Of a DNA stretch of 64,000 nucleotides, positions 26,163 through 34,725 are shown one piece after another. Below the pieces are notes generated by a model. That model worked only from the letters and a program-made list of their open reading frames with translations, searched no databases and was not told the DNA's origin. Location: assembly GCA_021783515.1 (NCBI GenBank), contig JAJXTV010000004.1, positions 58,253-122,252 of the forward strand, given 5' to 3'. This stretch comes from Nitrospirota bacterium (lineage in GTDB: Bacteria; Nitrospirota; Thermodesulfovibrionia; Thermodesulfovibrionales; UBA6898). The translations under genes were made by a program, and so were the position numbers. The stretch's first letter is position 1. Every line of letters starts with the position of its first letter.

Positions 26163-26714
26163 ATGATAAAGGATTTGATGGACGGTCAGCATCTTGCCGC
26201 TTTGGAAGCATTTTCCCCAAAAAATGAGGCGCCGAGGAAATCGAAAGCGCAGTTTGCTATCCACATAAATGACTGTCTTCGAAAGAACAATCGCAAAGAT
26301 GCCTTAGAGGTTGCAAAGGAAGCGCTGAGCATCTTTCCTGAGGACCCCTTCTTCCTTTCGCATCTGGGCTACCTGCTCGCAACTGTCGAAAAACGGCCGA
26401 AGGAAGGTTGTACCGCCTGCGAAAAGGCGATCGGAATCATCGCACGGTCTGCGTCCGAGGACAAGGAATATTTCTATCCTATTCTCTATCTCAATCTCGG
26501 CAGGGCCTGCCTTGCCGGACGCCTAAAGAAAGAGGCTCTGGACGCCTTTTATGCAGGCCTGAAATATGACGCCAGGCACAAGGAATTGTTGTCATCTATT
26601 CGGAAACTTGGGCAAAGAAGAGCCCCGGTCGTGCCTTTCCTCGATCGAAGCAATCCCCTCAACAAGCTCCTCGGGAAACTCCGGCACAAGATGCTCTTTT
26701 CAGGGAAATCCTGA
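26163..26714 (+). CDS. TPR-like protein, 183 aa
   Basis: A soluble helical protein with TPR-type helix pairs: DALEVAKEALSIFPEDPFFLSHLG near 55-80, a pair near 95-105 containing KEGCTACEKAIG, and LYLNLGRACLAGRLKKEALDAFYAGLKY near 120-150. It is probably a protein-interaction module. The ATG at 26163 has a GAAGG site 4 bases upstream. The same frame stays open for about 30 codons further upstream but contains no standard start codon. A perfect inverted repeat follows the stop. Confidence 0.72.
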   Translation: MIKDLMDGQHLAALEAFSPKNEAPRKSKAQFAIHINDCLRKNNRKDALEVAKEALSIFPEDPFFLSHLGYLLATVEKRPKEGCTACEKAIGIIARSASEDKEYFYPILYLNLGRACLAGRLKKEALDAFYAGLKYDARHKELLSSIRKLGQRRAPVVPFLDRSNPLNKLLGKLRHKMLFSGKS

Positions 26715-26719
26715 CCGAA

Positions 26720-26764
26720 GTCAATCCCAGTCGATAGCACGCAGGGCATTCGCGTGGGATTGAC
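26720..26764 (+). terminator. Ten-bp inverted repeat after the TPR gene
   Basis: GTCAATCCCA and TGGGATTGAC pair perfectly across a 25-base loop, starting 6 bases after the TPR stop. There is no T-run. It could be a factor-independent pause, an mRNA 3' stabiliser or a protein site, and it lies 32 bases before repeat copy D. Confidence 0.45.
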
Positions 26765-26796
26765 GAAAATGATCCCCTGCGCATAAGCTTTACTTA

Positions 26797-26845
26797 TCCC
26801 TAACGCTGCATGCCGGCGGGGATATTTATGCACCGGGAGAGTTAT
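26797..26845 (-). repeat. Dispersed element, copy D (49-bp internal-deletion derivative)
   Basis: TCCCTAACGCTGCATGCC, then GGCGGG joined directly to GATATTTATGCACCGGGAG and AGTTAT. These are the two ends of the ~220-bp element without its middle, as in the deletion derivatives of inverted-repeat elements. Orientation is the same as copy A. Confidence 0.7.
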
Positions 26846-26884
26846 GTCTGACAAAGGAAGCTTTGCTGCACAAGGACATCCTCT

Positions 26885-27844
26885 GTGAAGGCGGTATTGA
26901 TCAGAGAATTCGGGCCCCCCGCCATCCTGCGGACCGAGGAAGTTCCACGACCGGAAGTGTCAGAAACCGGCGTGCTCGTGCGCGTCCGCTATTCGAGCGT
27001 AAACCCCGTCGACTGGAAGATCAGAAATGGCTCGCTGAGGCTCTTCTACGGCGCGAAGTTTCCGATGAGGCTCGGCTTCGACATCGCCGGCGAAGTAGAG
27101 GAGACCGGACCGTCGGTGACACGGTTCGGGAAAGGAGACAGGGTCTTCGGCATGATGGGCTACAGGGTCCGCGGGGCCTATGCCGAATATGTCTGCGCGG
27201 ACGAGTCCCTCCTCGCCGTCATCCCCGGGAATATCGGCTTCGACGAGGCTGCCGCAATACCGCTTGCCGGCCTCACCGCGTATCAGGCGCTCCAAGATAA
27301 AGGGGAAATGAAGGAGCACAACTCGGTCCTGGTCAACGGCGCCTCAGGAGGGGTCGGATCGTTCGCAGTCCAGATCGCCAAGGCCGCCGGCTGTCACGTG
27401 ACCGCCGTCTGCGGAACCGGCAATGCAGAGCCGGTAGCGGCCCTCGGCGCCGACCGGGTCATCGACTACCGGAAAGAAGACTTTGCGAAGATGACCGCGC
27501 CATACGACATCATCTTCGACGCGGTAGGGGTGCGCACCTTCTTTCAGGTGGGACGCTGCCTGACGAAAGAGGGAAGATATGTCACCACCCTGCCGAACAA
27601 GCCTGCCGACATCGCAGGGTTTGTTCTTCGTCCCTTTCTCTCCCTCTTCGGTTACGAAAAGAGGATACGCTTCGTAAACGTCCGTCCCGGAGGCGAAGAC
27701 CTCCGGAGACTCGCCCTCCTCGTGGAAGAAAATAAGCTCTCCCCGCTCATCGACCGCACCTATGAGCTGAAAGAGATCGCCGCGGCGCACGCCTATAGCG
27801 AAACCGGCAGGGCAAAAGGGAAAATACTGATACAGGTCGGCTGA
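26885..27844 (+). CDS. Zinc-free MDR-family NAD(P)H:quinone/enone oxidoreductase
   Basis: A 319-residue medium-chain dehydrogenase/reductase starting at GTG 26885 (MKAVLIREFGPPAIL). The substrate domain (SSVNPVDWKIRNG, MRLGFDIAGEVEETG) is typical of quinone oxidoreductase-like enzymes. The Rossmann loop reads GASGGVGSFAVQIAK near residue 155. No structural or catalytic zinc ligands are present. The reaction is NAD(P)H-dependent reduction of a quinone or alkenal, substrate unknown. The gene stands alone between repeat copy D and the convergent amino-acid operon. Confidence 0.88.
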   Translation: MKAVLIREFGPPAILRTEEVPRPEVSETGVLVRVRYSSVNPVDWKIRNGSLRLFYGAKFPMRLGFDIAGEVEETGPSVTRFGKGDRVFGMMGYRVRGAYAEYVCADESLLAVIPGNIGFDEAAAIPLAGLTAYQALQDKGEMKEHNSVLVNGASGGVGSFAVQIAKAAGCHVTAVCGTGNAEPVAALGADRVIDYRKEDFAKMTAPYDIIFDAVGVRTFFQVGRCLTKEGRYVTTLPNKPADIAGFVLRPFLSLFGYEKRIRFVNVRPGGEDLRRLALLVEENKLSPLIDRTYELKEIAAAHAYSETGRAKGKILIQVG

Positions 27845-27868
27845 GAGAAATCTTCGACTCTTTTCTCT
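27844..27868. terminator. Short hairpin between convergent genes
   Basis: AGAGAAA and TTTCTCT form a 7-bp stem directly after the MDR oxidoreductase stop. The second arm is itself T-rich (TTTTCTCTT), so this is a plausible weak terminator for the plus-strand gene. Confidence 0.35.
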
Positions 27869-27927
27869 TGGATGCAAAGACTAGCAGTCAATCCAGACGA
27901 AAGACTTTCCGCGGGGGAGCCGTCCGC

Positions 27928-29502
27928 TTATTTTTCTTCCTTCAGCAGCTTGTACTCCACGCTGTCGACGAGGGCCTGGTAGGACGCTTCGATGATGTTC
28001 TCCGAAACCCCGACGGTCCCCCATTTGGTCTCTTTGTCGCCCGACTCGACGAGGACGCGGACCTTCGCGCTCGTCCCCTTGCCCGCGGTCAGCACCCGCA
28101 CCTTATAGTCGTGCAGCTTGACGTCCTTGAGCTCCGGATAAAACTTTTCGAGCGCCTTCCGAAGCGCGTTGTCGAGCGCGTTGACGGGGCCGTGGCCGGT
28201 CGACGCGGTATGCTCGATATGCCCGCCGACCTTCACCATGATCGTCGCCTCGCTGATCGGGTCTTCCCCTTCCTTCCGCTTCTCGACGATCAGTCTGAAG
28301 CCCATCAGATCGAAGAACTTCTTGTGCAGGCCGAGCGACTTCTTCATGAGGAGTTCGAAGGAGGCCTCCGCTCCCTCAAACTGGAAGCCCTGGTTTTCGA
28401 GGTCCTTCAGCTGCGTGATGATGTCCTGGATAAGCGCCGAGTCGCTCGCCAGCGTTATCCCGAATTCCTCGGCCTTCCTCAGGATGTTGCTCCTGCCGGC
28501 AAGGTCCGAGATCAAGACCCTCTGAGAGTTCCCGACGAGCTCCGGCCTGATATGCTCATACGTCTCGGGCCTCTTCTGAATCGCGCTGACGTGCATGCCT
28601 CCCTTATGGGCAAAGGCGCTGTCGCCGGTGTAGGGCTGCCGCTTGAAGTGCCTCAGGTTCGCGATCTCGTTGACGAACCTCGATACGTCCCTGAGTTTCG
28701 CCAGCTGCTCCGGCTCCACGCAGTGGATGCCGAGCTTCAGCTGGATATTCGGAATGATCGATATCAGGTTGGCGTTGCCGCACCTCTCTCCGAGCCCGTT
28801 GATCGTGCCCTGCACCTGGTCGGCGCCCGCCTCGACGCCCGCCACCGAACTGGCGACCGCGCATTCGGCGTCGTTGTGCGCGTGGATCCCGATCCTTGAG
28901 GAAAACTCCTTTATCATCTTCTTGACGGTCTGTCCGACGACCGAGGTGATCGTACCGCCGTTGGTATCGCAGAGCACCAGACAGTCCGCTCCGGCGTCCT
29001 GGGCGGCCTTCAGGCATTTCACCGCATATTCGGGATTATTGATGTATCCGTCGAAGAAGTGTTCGGCGTCGAAGAAGACCGTCCCCAGGTGCTTTTTGAG
29101 GAACGCGACGGAATCGTGGATGATATCGAGGTTTTCCTCCAGCGGGACCCGCAAGGCCTCTTTGACGTGGAAGTCCCATGTCTTTCCGAAGATCGTCACC
29201 GCCGGCGTGCCGGCGTCGAGCAAAGCCTTCATCGTCTCGTCGTTTGCCGGTTTCCTCTTCGGCCGGTGCGTGCTGCCGAAGGCGACCACCTTCGAATGCC
29301 GGAGGCGGAGCTTCGCCGCTTTTTTGAAATACTCCGCGTCCCTCGGGTTCGACCCGGGATACCCTCCCTCAATGAAGTGGACGCCGAGTTCGTCGAGCTT
29401 TTCGGTGATACGAAGCTTGTCCTCGACCGAGAAGGAGACGTCTTCCGACTGGGCGCCGTCCCTCAGCGTGGTATCGTAGATCTCGATCTTCCGCACCGTC
29501 AT
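27928..29502 (-). CDS. cimA: (R)-citramalate synthase
   Basis: A 524-residue acyltransferase of the isopropylmalate/citramalate/homocitrate synthase family. It begins with the catalytic YDTTLRDGAQ, contains the metal site HAHND and the GERCGNANL loop, and has a C-terminal LeuA-dimer regulatory domain. The overall form (about 520 residues, IEGGYPGSNPRD) fits the CimA class that condenses pyruvate and acetyl-CoA towards isoleucine without threonine deaminase. It follows lysC by 4 bases. A 2-isopropylmalate synthase is the alternative but less likely. Confidence 0.93.
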   Translation of the reverse strand: MTVRKIEIYDTTLRDGAQSEDVSFSVEDKLRITEKLDELGVHFIEGGYPGSNPRDAEYFKKAAKLRLRHSKVVAFGSTHRPKRKPANDETMKALLDAGTPAVTIFGKTWDFHVKEALRVPLEENLDIIHDSVAFLKKHLGTVFFDAEHFFDGYINNPEYAVKCLKAAQDAGADCLVLCDTNGGTITSVVGQTVKKMIKEFSSRIGIHAHNDAECAVASSVAGVEAGADQVQGTINGLGERCGNANLISIIPNIQLKLGIHCVEPEQLAKLRDVSRFVNEIANLRHFKRQPYTGDSAFAHKGGMHVSAIQKRPETYEHIRPELVGNSQRVLISDLAGRSNILRKAEEFGITLASDSALIQDIITQLKDLENQGFQFEGAEASFELLMKKSLGLHKKFFDLMGFRLIVEKRKEGEDPISEATIMVKVGGHIEHTASTGHGPVNALDNALRKALEKFYPELKDVKLHDYKVRVLTAGKGTSAKVRVLVESGDKETKWGTVGVSENIIEASYQALVDSVEYKLLKEEK

Positions 29503-29506
29503 CCCG

Positions 29507-30733
29507 TCACGCGGCCGCGGCGAGGCCGAAGGCCTCGTGAAGCACCCGAACCGCCAGCTCCGTAAATTTCAGGTCGATAACGCACGACACCTTGATCTCC
29601 GACGTGCTGATCATCATGATATTGATCCCGTGGTCGGCAAGCGTCCGGAACATCTTCGATGCCACACCCGAGTGGGTCCTCATGCCCACCCCCACGACCG
29701 AGACCTTGCTGATGTCCTCCCTCATATCGACCCGTTTCGCGCCGAGCTCTTTTGCCGCCGCCTCGGTCACCTCCAGCGCCCGCCGGGAATCGGTCCTCGG
29801 CACGGTGAAGGAGATGTCGGCCGATTTGCCGTCGCTGCTGACGTTCTGGACGATCATGTCGACGACGATATTCGCCCCCGCTATGGTATCGAAGAGCTTC
29901 GCTGCTATCCCGGGCTTGTCGGGGAGCTCCACGATCGTGATCTTCGTCTGGTTCTTGTCATATGCCACACCTGATACTACAACGTTCTCCATCTCCTTGT
30001 CCTCCTCCGCCACCAGCGTACCGGGATTGTCGTTGAAACTCGACCTGACGACTACGGGCACATTATATTTCATCGCGAACTCGACCGATCTCGTCTGGAG
30101 CACCTTCGCCCCAAGGCTCGCAAGTTCGAGCATCTCCTCATAGGATATCTTCCCCAGCTTTCTCGCCTCCGGCACGATATTGGGGTCTGTCGTATATACC
30201 CCGTCGACGTCGGTATAGATCTCGCAAAGGTCCGCTCCGACCGCTGCGGCGACAGCGACGGCCGACAGATCGGAGCCGCCGCGGCCGAGTGTCGTGACGT
30301 CCGTCTCCCCCTCTGTCACGCCCTGAAAACCGGCGATCACGACGACGTTCCCCTCCTTGAGGGCTTTTTTGACCCGTTCCCCCGATATCCGCTCTATCCT
30401 CGCCTTGGTATGGACCGTATCGGTGATGATGCCGGCCTGCCTTCCGGTCATCGACTTCGCCCGGAGACCCAGGGCCTCGACCGCCATGGCGGTAAGAGCG
30501 GACGTCACCCGCTCGCCGGAGGACAGGAGCATGTCCATCTCCCGTTCGGGAGGGGCCGGAGACAACTGCTGCGCAAGCCCGATCAATTTGTCGGTCTCGC
30601 CTGACATCGCCGAGACCACCACCACGACCTGGTTGCCCTGCCGCGCGGTCCTGACGACCCGGTCGGCGACCGCCTTTATCCTCTCGATGTTGCCCACCGA
30701 AGTCCCACCGTATTTCTGAACTATCAACGCCAC
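29507..30733 (-). CDS. lysC: Aspartate kinase
   Basis: A 408-residue enzyme phosphorylating aspartate, the entry to lysine, threonine and methionine. It starts [10 protein letters not shown], contains [15 protein letters not shown] and [10 protein letters not shown], and has two ACT domains in the last 150 or so residues ([33 protein letters not shown]), so feedback inhibition by an end-product amino acid is expected. It lies between the homoserine kinase candidate and cimA. Confidence 0.97.
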   Translation of the reverse strand: MALIVQKYGGTSVGNIERIKAVADRVVRTARQGNQVVVVVSAMSGETDKLIGLAQQLSPAPPEREMDMLLSSGERVTSALTAMAVEALGLRAKSMTGRQAGIITDTVHTKARIERISGERVKKALKEGNVVVIAGFQGVTEGETDVTTLGRGGSDLSAVAVAAAVGADLCEIYTDVDGVYTTDPNIVPEARKLGKISYEEMLELASLGAKVLQTRSVEFAMKYNVPVVVRSSFNDNPGTLVAEEDKEMENVVVSGVAYDKNQTKITIVELPDKPGIAAKLFDTIAGANIVVDMIVQNVSSDGKSADISFTVPRTDSRRALEVTEAAAKELGAKRVDMREDISKVSVVGVGMRTHSGVASKMFRTLADHGINIMMISTSEIKVSCVIDLKFTELAVRVLHEAFGLAAAA

Positions 30734-30767
30734 GTTCCGCCTCCGTACCTCACCGCCGAAATCCTCC

Positions 30768-31979
30768 TCATATTCCCTTGATAAAGAAATCCATCAGCCG
30801 ATAGCCCTCTTCGAAGGGCCGCGCATCCGGTCTTTTCGCAAGCTCCTCGTCGAACCTCGCGCCCTTGTTCTGCCTGATGTCCCTGCTGTCATACAGCACA
30901 AACGGCACCGGGTCGCCGGTATGTGTCCTCAGCTCGACCGGCGTCGGATGGTCGGGCAGGAGAAGGATACGGCAATCGCCGAGGGCCGCGGCCCCTTCCA
31001 TCACCGTCCCTACCACCAGCCTGTCGAAGTCCTCGATCGCCTTTATCTTGTCCTCCCATCTCCCCGAATGGCCGGCCTCGTCGGGAGACTCGACATGGAT
31101 GTAGACAAAGTCCGTTTCTTTCAGGGAGGCAAGCGCGGCGTCTGCCTTTCCTCTATAGTTCGTGTCGAGGTACCCCGTCATCCCCGGGACGCTCAATATC
31201 GTAAAGCCGGCATAGATACCCAGCCCTCTGGTCAGGTCCACGGCAGATATCAGGGACCCTTCGATTCCGTACTTCTCCCTGAACGTCGGGATCGCCGGCT
31301 TCCTGCCCTGTCCCCAGAACCAGACGCAATTCCCCGGGTTCTTGCCGTTTCGCATCCTTTCCTTGTTGACCGGATGGCCTTCGAGCAGATCGAGCGAATC
31401 CCTCATCAACCGCCTCAGCACCTCCTCGCCCTCGCCGACCGGAAGATAATCGTTTATGTCCTTGCCGAGGATATCGTGGGGCGGCACGCATTCCACCTGG
31501 GCGGATCCGCGCGACCAGATCATCAGATGCCGGTAGCTCACCCCCGGATAGAAACTGATCGTCTCGCTGCCAAGTCTTGCGCCAATCTCCGCGATCAGCT
31601 CCCTGGCCTCCTCAGTCGTAATATGTCCGCTGCTGTAATCCTCCATGACCGCTGTCGTCTTGTCCTGATTGAACTTGAGGGTGACGAGGTTACAGCGGAA
31701 GGCGACGTCGCCCTCTTCCAGCGCCACCCCGATACTCGCGGCCTCCAGCGGGGCCCTCCCCGAATAAAACTTGCGCGGATCGTACCCGAGTATGCTCAGG
31801 TTCGCCACGTCGGAGCCCGGGTGCATGTCCTCCGGAACCGTCCGCACCGCGCCGTAAAGGCTTTGCGAGGCAAGCCTGTCCATATTCGGCGTCGAGGCGT
31901 GCTGAAGAGGCGTCCTGCCGCCGAGCTCCTTCAGCGGCCTGTCCGCCATTCCGTCTCCGACAATCACAATATATTTCAT
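30768..31979 (-). CDS. ApgM-family protein; probable homoserine kinase replacement
   Basis: A 403-residue alkaline-phosphatase-superfamily protein of the archaeal cofactor-independent phosphoglycerate mutase group. Metal and active-site motifs are VGDGMADRP at the N-terminus, [15 protein letters not shown] (probable Ser nucleophile), [12 protein letters not shown] and LPDHPTPVE. In bacteria this branch is the proposed homoserine kinase (TIGR02535), used where thrB is missing. Its place in one strand run with thrC and lysC supports that role here, since no other homoserine kinase is visible. Phosphoglycerate mutase activity remains possible. Confidence 0.82.
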   Translation of the reverse strand: MKYIVIVGDGMADRPLKELGGRTPLQHASTPNMDRLASQSLYGAVRTVPEDMHPGSDVANLSILGYDPRKFYSGRAPLEAASIGVALEEGDVAFRCNLVTLKFNQDKTTAVMEDYSSGHITTEEARELIAEIGARLGSETISFYPGVSYRHLMIWSRGSAQVECVPPHDILGKDINDYLPVGEGEEVLRRLMRDSLDLLEGHPVNKERMRNGKNPGNCVWFWGQGRKPAIPTFREKYGIEGSLISAVDLTRGLGIYAGFTILSVPGMTGYLDTNYRGKADAALASLKETDFVYIHVESPDEAGHSGRWEDKIKAIEDFDRLVVGTVMEGAAALGDCRILLLPDHPTPVELRTHTGDPVPFVLYDSRDIRQNKGARFDEELAKRPDARPFEEGYRLMDFFIKGI

Positions 31980-32284
31980 AGATGTCCTTTACCCTACCAT
32001 AACTCCATTACTGCCAGCCGTCAGCTGCCACAAAAAGATATCAAAAAGAGAGCATCTGCGATGAAAAACAGCCATGGTCGAGGATCCTTTAAAAAACAAC
32101 GCTCAGACCAAACCACACATGCAGCAAAACACCATGCGCCGATGCTGCATTTACGCGAACCACAAGATCACGCCGCCTGCCCGCCAGTCCGTCTGGAGGG
32201 AGCCTGTGGTGTTTTTCAGCATATCTGCTCTCGCGTACCCGTCAACGCAATAAAATAAAGAGGGGCGACCGCGGGGGGAAAACC
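31980..32284. other. Intergenic region inside the aspartate-pathway run
   Basis: A gap of about 300 bases between the NIL gene and the homoserine kinase candidate, unusual in an otherwise tight run. I see no gene on either strand, and no recognisable riboswitch, tRNA or strong terminator. A separate promoter for the distal three genes could lie here. Confidence 0.4.
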
Positions 32285-32521
32285 CTACTCGATCACGTCT
32301 CCTTCCACGAGTTCGACCTCGATGCCCTTTTCCTGCAGCCAGCGTATCCCCTTTGCCAGGTCTTCCTCGCCGCCCTCGAGTTCCAGGATCATCTCCCCCA
32401 CGGTCTCGGTAACCCTGGCCCGCCGTATGTTCGGCATCACGTTGAACTGTTTCGCCATCGTAAAGATCACCGGCTCCCTGATCAACTGCTGGGGGAACGT
32501 CAGCTTAACCCTCTTCTTCAT
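32285..32521 (-). CDS. NIL-domain protein
   Basis: A 78-residue stand-alone NIL domain (VKLTFPQQLIREPVIFTMAK), a ferredoxin-like small fold otherwise found C-terminal to MetN ABC transporter subunits and to ferredoxins of the homocysteine pathway. It could bind methionine or act as a partner in sulfur transfer. Its ATG overlaps the stop of the MoaD-like gene (ATGA), and together they follow thrC, which points to sulfur amino-acid synthesis. Confidence 0.88.
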   Translation of the reverse strand: MKKRVKLTFPQQLIREPVIFTMAKQFNVMPNIRRARVTETVGEMILELEGGEEDLAKGIRWLQEKGIEVELVEGDVIE

Positions 32522-32811
32522 CCGGCCTCCCCGGCCGTCGTCCCGCCGGCGATGGCCGGCACGATCGAAACCTCGTCCCCGTCCTTCACGACCGTCTCCT
32601 CGGCGTTCAGAAACCTGATGTCTTCGTCGTTGACGTAAATGTTGACGAAACGCCTTATCTTGCCGTTCTCCGAAATCCTTTCACCTATCCCCGGGAACTT
32701 GCTGTCGAGATCGTTCACCATCTCGATCACCTTGCCGGGTGCGCCTTCCACCTCTTCTTTTCCCTGCGTCAGCCGCTGGAGGGGGGTGGGGATCCTCACT
32801 CTTACTGCCAT
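32518..32811 (-). CDS. MoaD/ThiS-family sulfur carrier-like protein
   Basis: A 97-residue beta-grasp protein. The C-terminal diglycine (VSIVPAIAGG, residues 81-90) is followed by seven extra residues, TTAGEAG, so it would need trimming before activation as a thiocarboxylate. Known analogues are CysO and the HcyS carrier of protein-thiocarboxylate methionine synthesis. Its position between thrC and a NIL gene suggests delivery of sulfide for homocysteine or a related product; molybdopterin synthesis is less likely here because no moa genes are nearby. Confidence 0.85.
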   Translation of the reverse strand: MAVRVRIPTPLQRLTQGKEEVEGAPGKVIEMVNDLDSKFPGIGERISENGKIRRFVNIYVNDEDIRFLNAEETVVKDGDEVSIVPAIAGGTTAGEAG

Positions 32812-32837
32812 CTATTACCTCCTTGTCGTTCGAAGAC

Positions 32838-34070
32838 CTATCCGATCTTCTTCAGGACCTCTTCAAACGAGTTGATATTCGGCTTTATATAATGAGGGGA
32901 TATCGTGTGCCCCTGCAACGCCTCCTGGGTCTTCAGGCCGTTTCCGGTAAGACAGATCACCGTAACTTCGTCGCGCCCGATCTTGCCCGCCTCGATCAGC
33001 TTCTTCGCAGCGGCAAGCGTGACGCCCCCCGCGGTCTCCGCGAAGATCCCCTCGGTCCTCGCAAGGAGCCCGATCGCGTCGATGATCTCCCGGTCCGAGA
33101 CGTCCTCGCCTGCCCCGCCCGTCTCCTTTATCACCTGTGAGGCGTAAAAGCCGTCAGCCGGGTTGCCGATCGCCAGCGACTTCGCGATGGTATCGGGCTT
33201 CACCGGCCTGATCACGTCTGTGCCCTGCTTGATCGCCGTCACGATCGGGGAACAGCCGGTGGCCTGCGCCGCAAAGACCTTCGTCCCGAGTTCCCCGAGT
33301 ATCCCGATCTCCTTGAACTCCTTAAAGCTCTTCCATACCTTGGTGAGCAGCGACCCGCTCGCACAGGGCACCACCACGTTATCCGGCGCCTTCCAGCCAA
33401 GCTGTTCGACTATCTCGAAGCCGAGGGTCTTGGAGCCCTCCGCATAGAACGGCCTGATATTGATATTGACGAAGGCCCACCTGTATCTGCTCGCAATCTC
33501 GCTGCAGAGCCTGTTGACCTCGTCATAATTGCCGTCGACGGCGACGAGGTTCGGCTCGTAGACGAGCGACGCGATGATCTTGCTCGCCTCAAGCGACGCG
33601 GGTATGAAGATAAACCTCCTGAGCCCCGCCCTCGCGCCGTGCGCCGATACCGAGTGGGCAAGGTTGCCGGTCGAGGCGCACGCAACAGTGTCGAATCCGA
33701 ATTCCTTCGCCTTGGTAAGAGCCACCGAGACGACCCTGTCCTTGAACGAGAGCGTGGGATGGACCACCGTGTCGTCCTTGAGATACAGTTCGGCCACTCC
33801 CAGCTCCCTGGCGAGATTGTCCGCCTTCATTAGCGGCGTATATCCCGAGGTGAGCCCCACCTGCGGTTCGCCGTCCACCGGCAGGAGTTCCCGGTATCTC
33901 CAGAGGCTTTTCTCCCGGCTTTCTATCGTCTTCCTGCTCAGCGCCTTTGCGATACTCGCATAGTCATATGACACCTCGAGCGGGCCGAAGCAGAACTCGC
34001 ACACGTATATCGGCTCGACGGCGTATTCCCGCCCGCACTCCCGGCATTTAAGGCCTTTTATATGTCCCAC
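32838..34070 (-). CDS. thrC: Threonine synthase with N-terminal zinc-ribbon-like motif
   Basis: A 410-residue PLP enzyme converting O-phosphohomoserine to threonine. The PLP lysine is Lys110 in HPTLSFKDR; CASTGNLAHS is the phosphate-binding loop. The N-terminus has paired cysteines Cys9/Cys12 and Cys24/Cys27 (CREC, CEFC), typical of this threonine synthase class. It is the first gene of the run and starts about 200 bases from any upstream gene. An O-phosphohomoserine sulfhydrylase-like activity is conceivable given the adjacent sulfur-carrier gene, but is inference only. Confidence 0.93.
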   Translation of the reverse strand: MGHIKGLKCRECGREYAVEPIYVCEFCFGPLEVSYDYASIAKALSRKTIESREKSLWRYRELLPVDGEPQVGLTSGYTPLMKADNLARELGVAELYLKDDTVVHPTLSFKDRVVSVALTKAKEFGFDTVACASTGNLAHSVSAHGARAGLRRFIFIPASLEASKIIASLVYEPNLVAVDGNYDEVNRLCSEIASRYRWAFVNINIRPFYAEGSKTLGFEIVEQLGWKAPDNVVVPCASGSLLTKVWKSFKEFKEIGILGELGTKVFAAQATGCSPIVTAIKQGTDVIRPVKPDTIAKSLAIGNPADGFYASQVIKETGGAGEDVSDREIIDAIGLLARTEGIFAETAGGVTLAAAKKLIEAGKIGRDEVTVICLTGNGLKTQEALQGHTISPHYIKPNINSFEEVLKKIG

Positions 34071-34272
34071 GCAGCCGCCTCCCCTCGGTGGATTAAGTTC
34101 TATTTTACTGCAAACAGAACAATAATTTAAAGAGATAAGGGCGGCAGTATCGCCGGAAGCGCACTACGACGACGGGGGGGAACAGTCGGGCGGGGAGAGC
34201 TCGAAACGTCTGCCTGCGTCCCGCCTCATGATTCCGGCCGCGCGGGACAATGCGCCGTGCGACCGGAGAGGC

Positions 34273-34680
34273 TCACGATCCGATCGATATCTTCTTGAGG
34301 TTGTCAAAGAGCCCGCGCATCCCGTTCCCGTACTGACCGAACCCCAAACCGATGCAATTCAGACCGCGGATAAGAATATCGAGCATGTCGTCGGTCAGCT
34401 GCGCAAGCCGTGCGCTCTCCTCATTGATGATGGTGAGAAAATCCTTTCTGGTGGCTGCATCGATGTCGTCGTAATTCAGGAGGATCTCTGAAAAGGAGCG
34501 GATCGAGGACAGAGGAGCCCTGATCTCATGCGACACCCCCGAAATGAATCTCGTCTTGTTCCTGTTCGTCTCGGCAGGGGGTTTCGGGGTTAAATCGATG
34601 CCGCGCGTCTTGATGATTTCTTTCAGCCCCTCGAAGGGCTGAAACGAAAAGGTTCCAGCTCCACGTTTCTTTGCCGCCAT
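34273..34680 (-). CDS. HisKA-only protein (histidine kinase fragment or orphan phosphoacceptor)
   Basis: A 135-residue protein containing a complete HisKA dimerisation/phosphoacceptor domain, FISGVSHEIRAPLSSIR with His51, followed by the second helix to about residue 105 and a short unrelated tail. No HATPase domain follows in any frame before the stop at 34273 or in the next 200 bases. It could be a decayed kinase, or a free phosphotransfer/dominant partner for other kinases. The chosen ATG 34680 begins MAAKKRG and lies inside an inverted repeat that contains a TATAAT. Confidence 0.7.
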   Translation of the reverse strand: MAAKKRGAGTFSFQPFEGLKEIIKTRGIDLTPKPPAETNRNKTRFISGVSHEIRAPLSSIRSFSEILLNYDDIDAATRKDFLTIINEESARLAQLTDDMLDILIRGLNCIGLGFGQYGNGMRGLFDNLKKISIGS

Positions 34681-34707
34681 AATACGCCGCCCCTTTGGAC
34701 GTATTAT
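34679..34707. promoter_or_regulatory. Inverted repeat in the divergent HisKA/GT39 promoter region
   Basis: ATAATACG at 34679-34686 and CGTATTAT at 34700-34707 are perfect inverted repeats with 13 bases between. Read on the minus strand the right arm provides TATAAT, a perfect -10 for the HisKA gene, and the left arm includes its start codon. A repressor dimer bound here would block that gene. Confidence 0.45.
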
Positions 34708-34725
34708 AACAAAGGGGGCACACGT

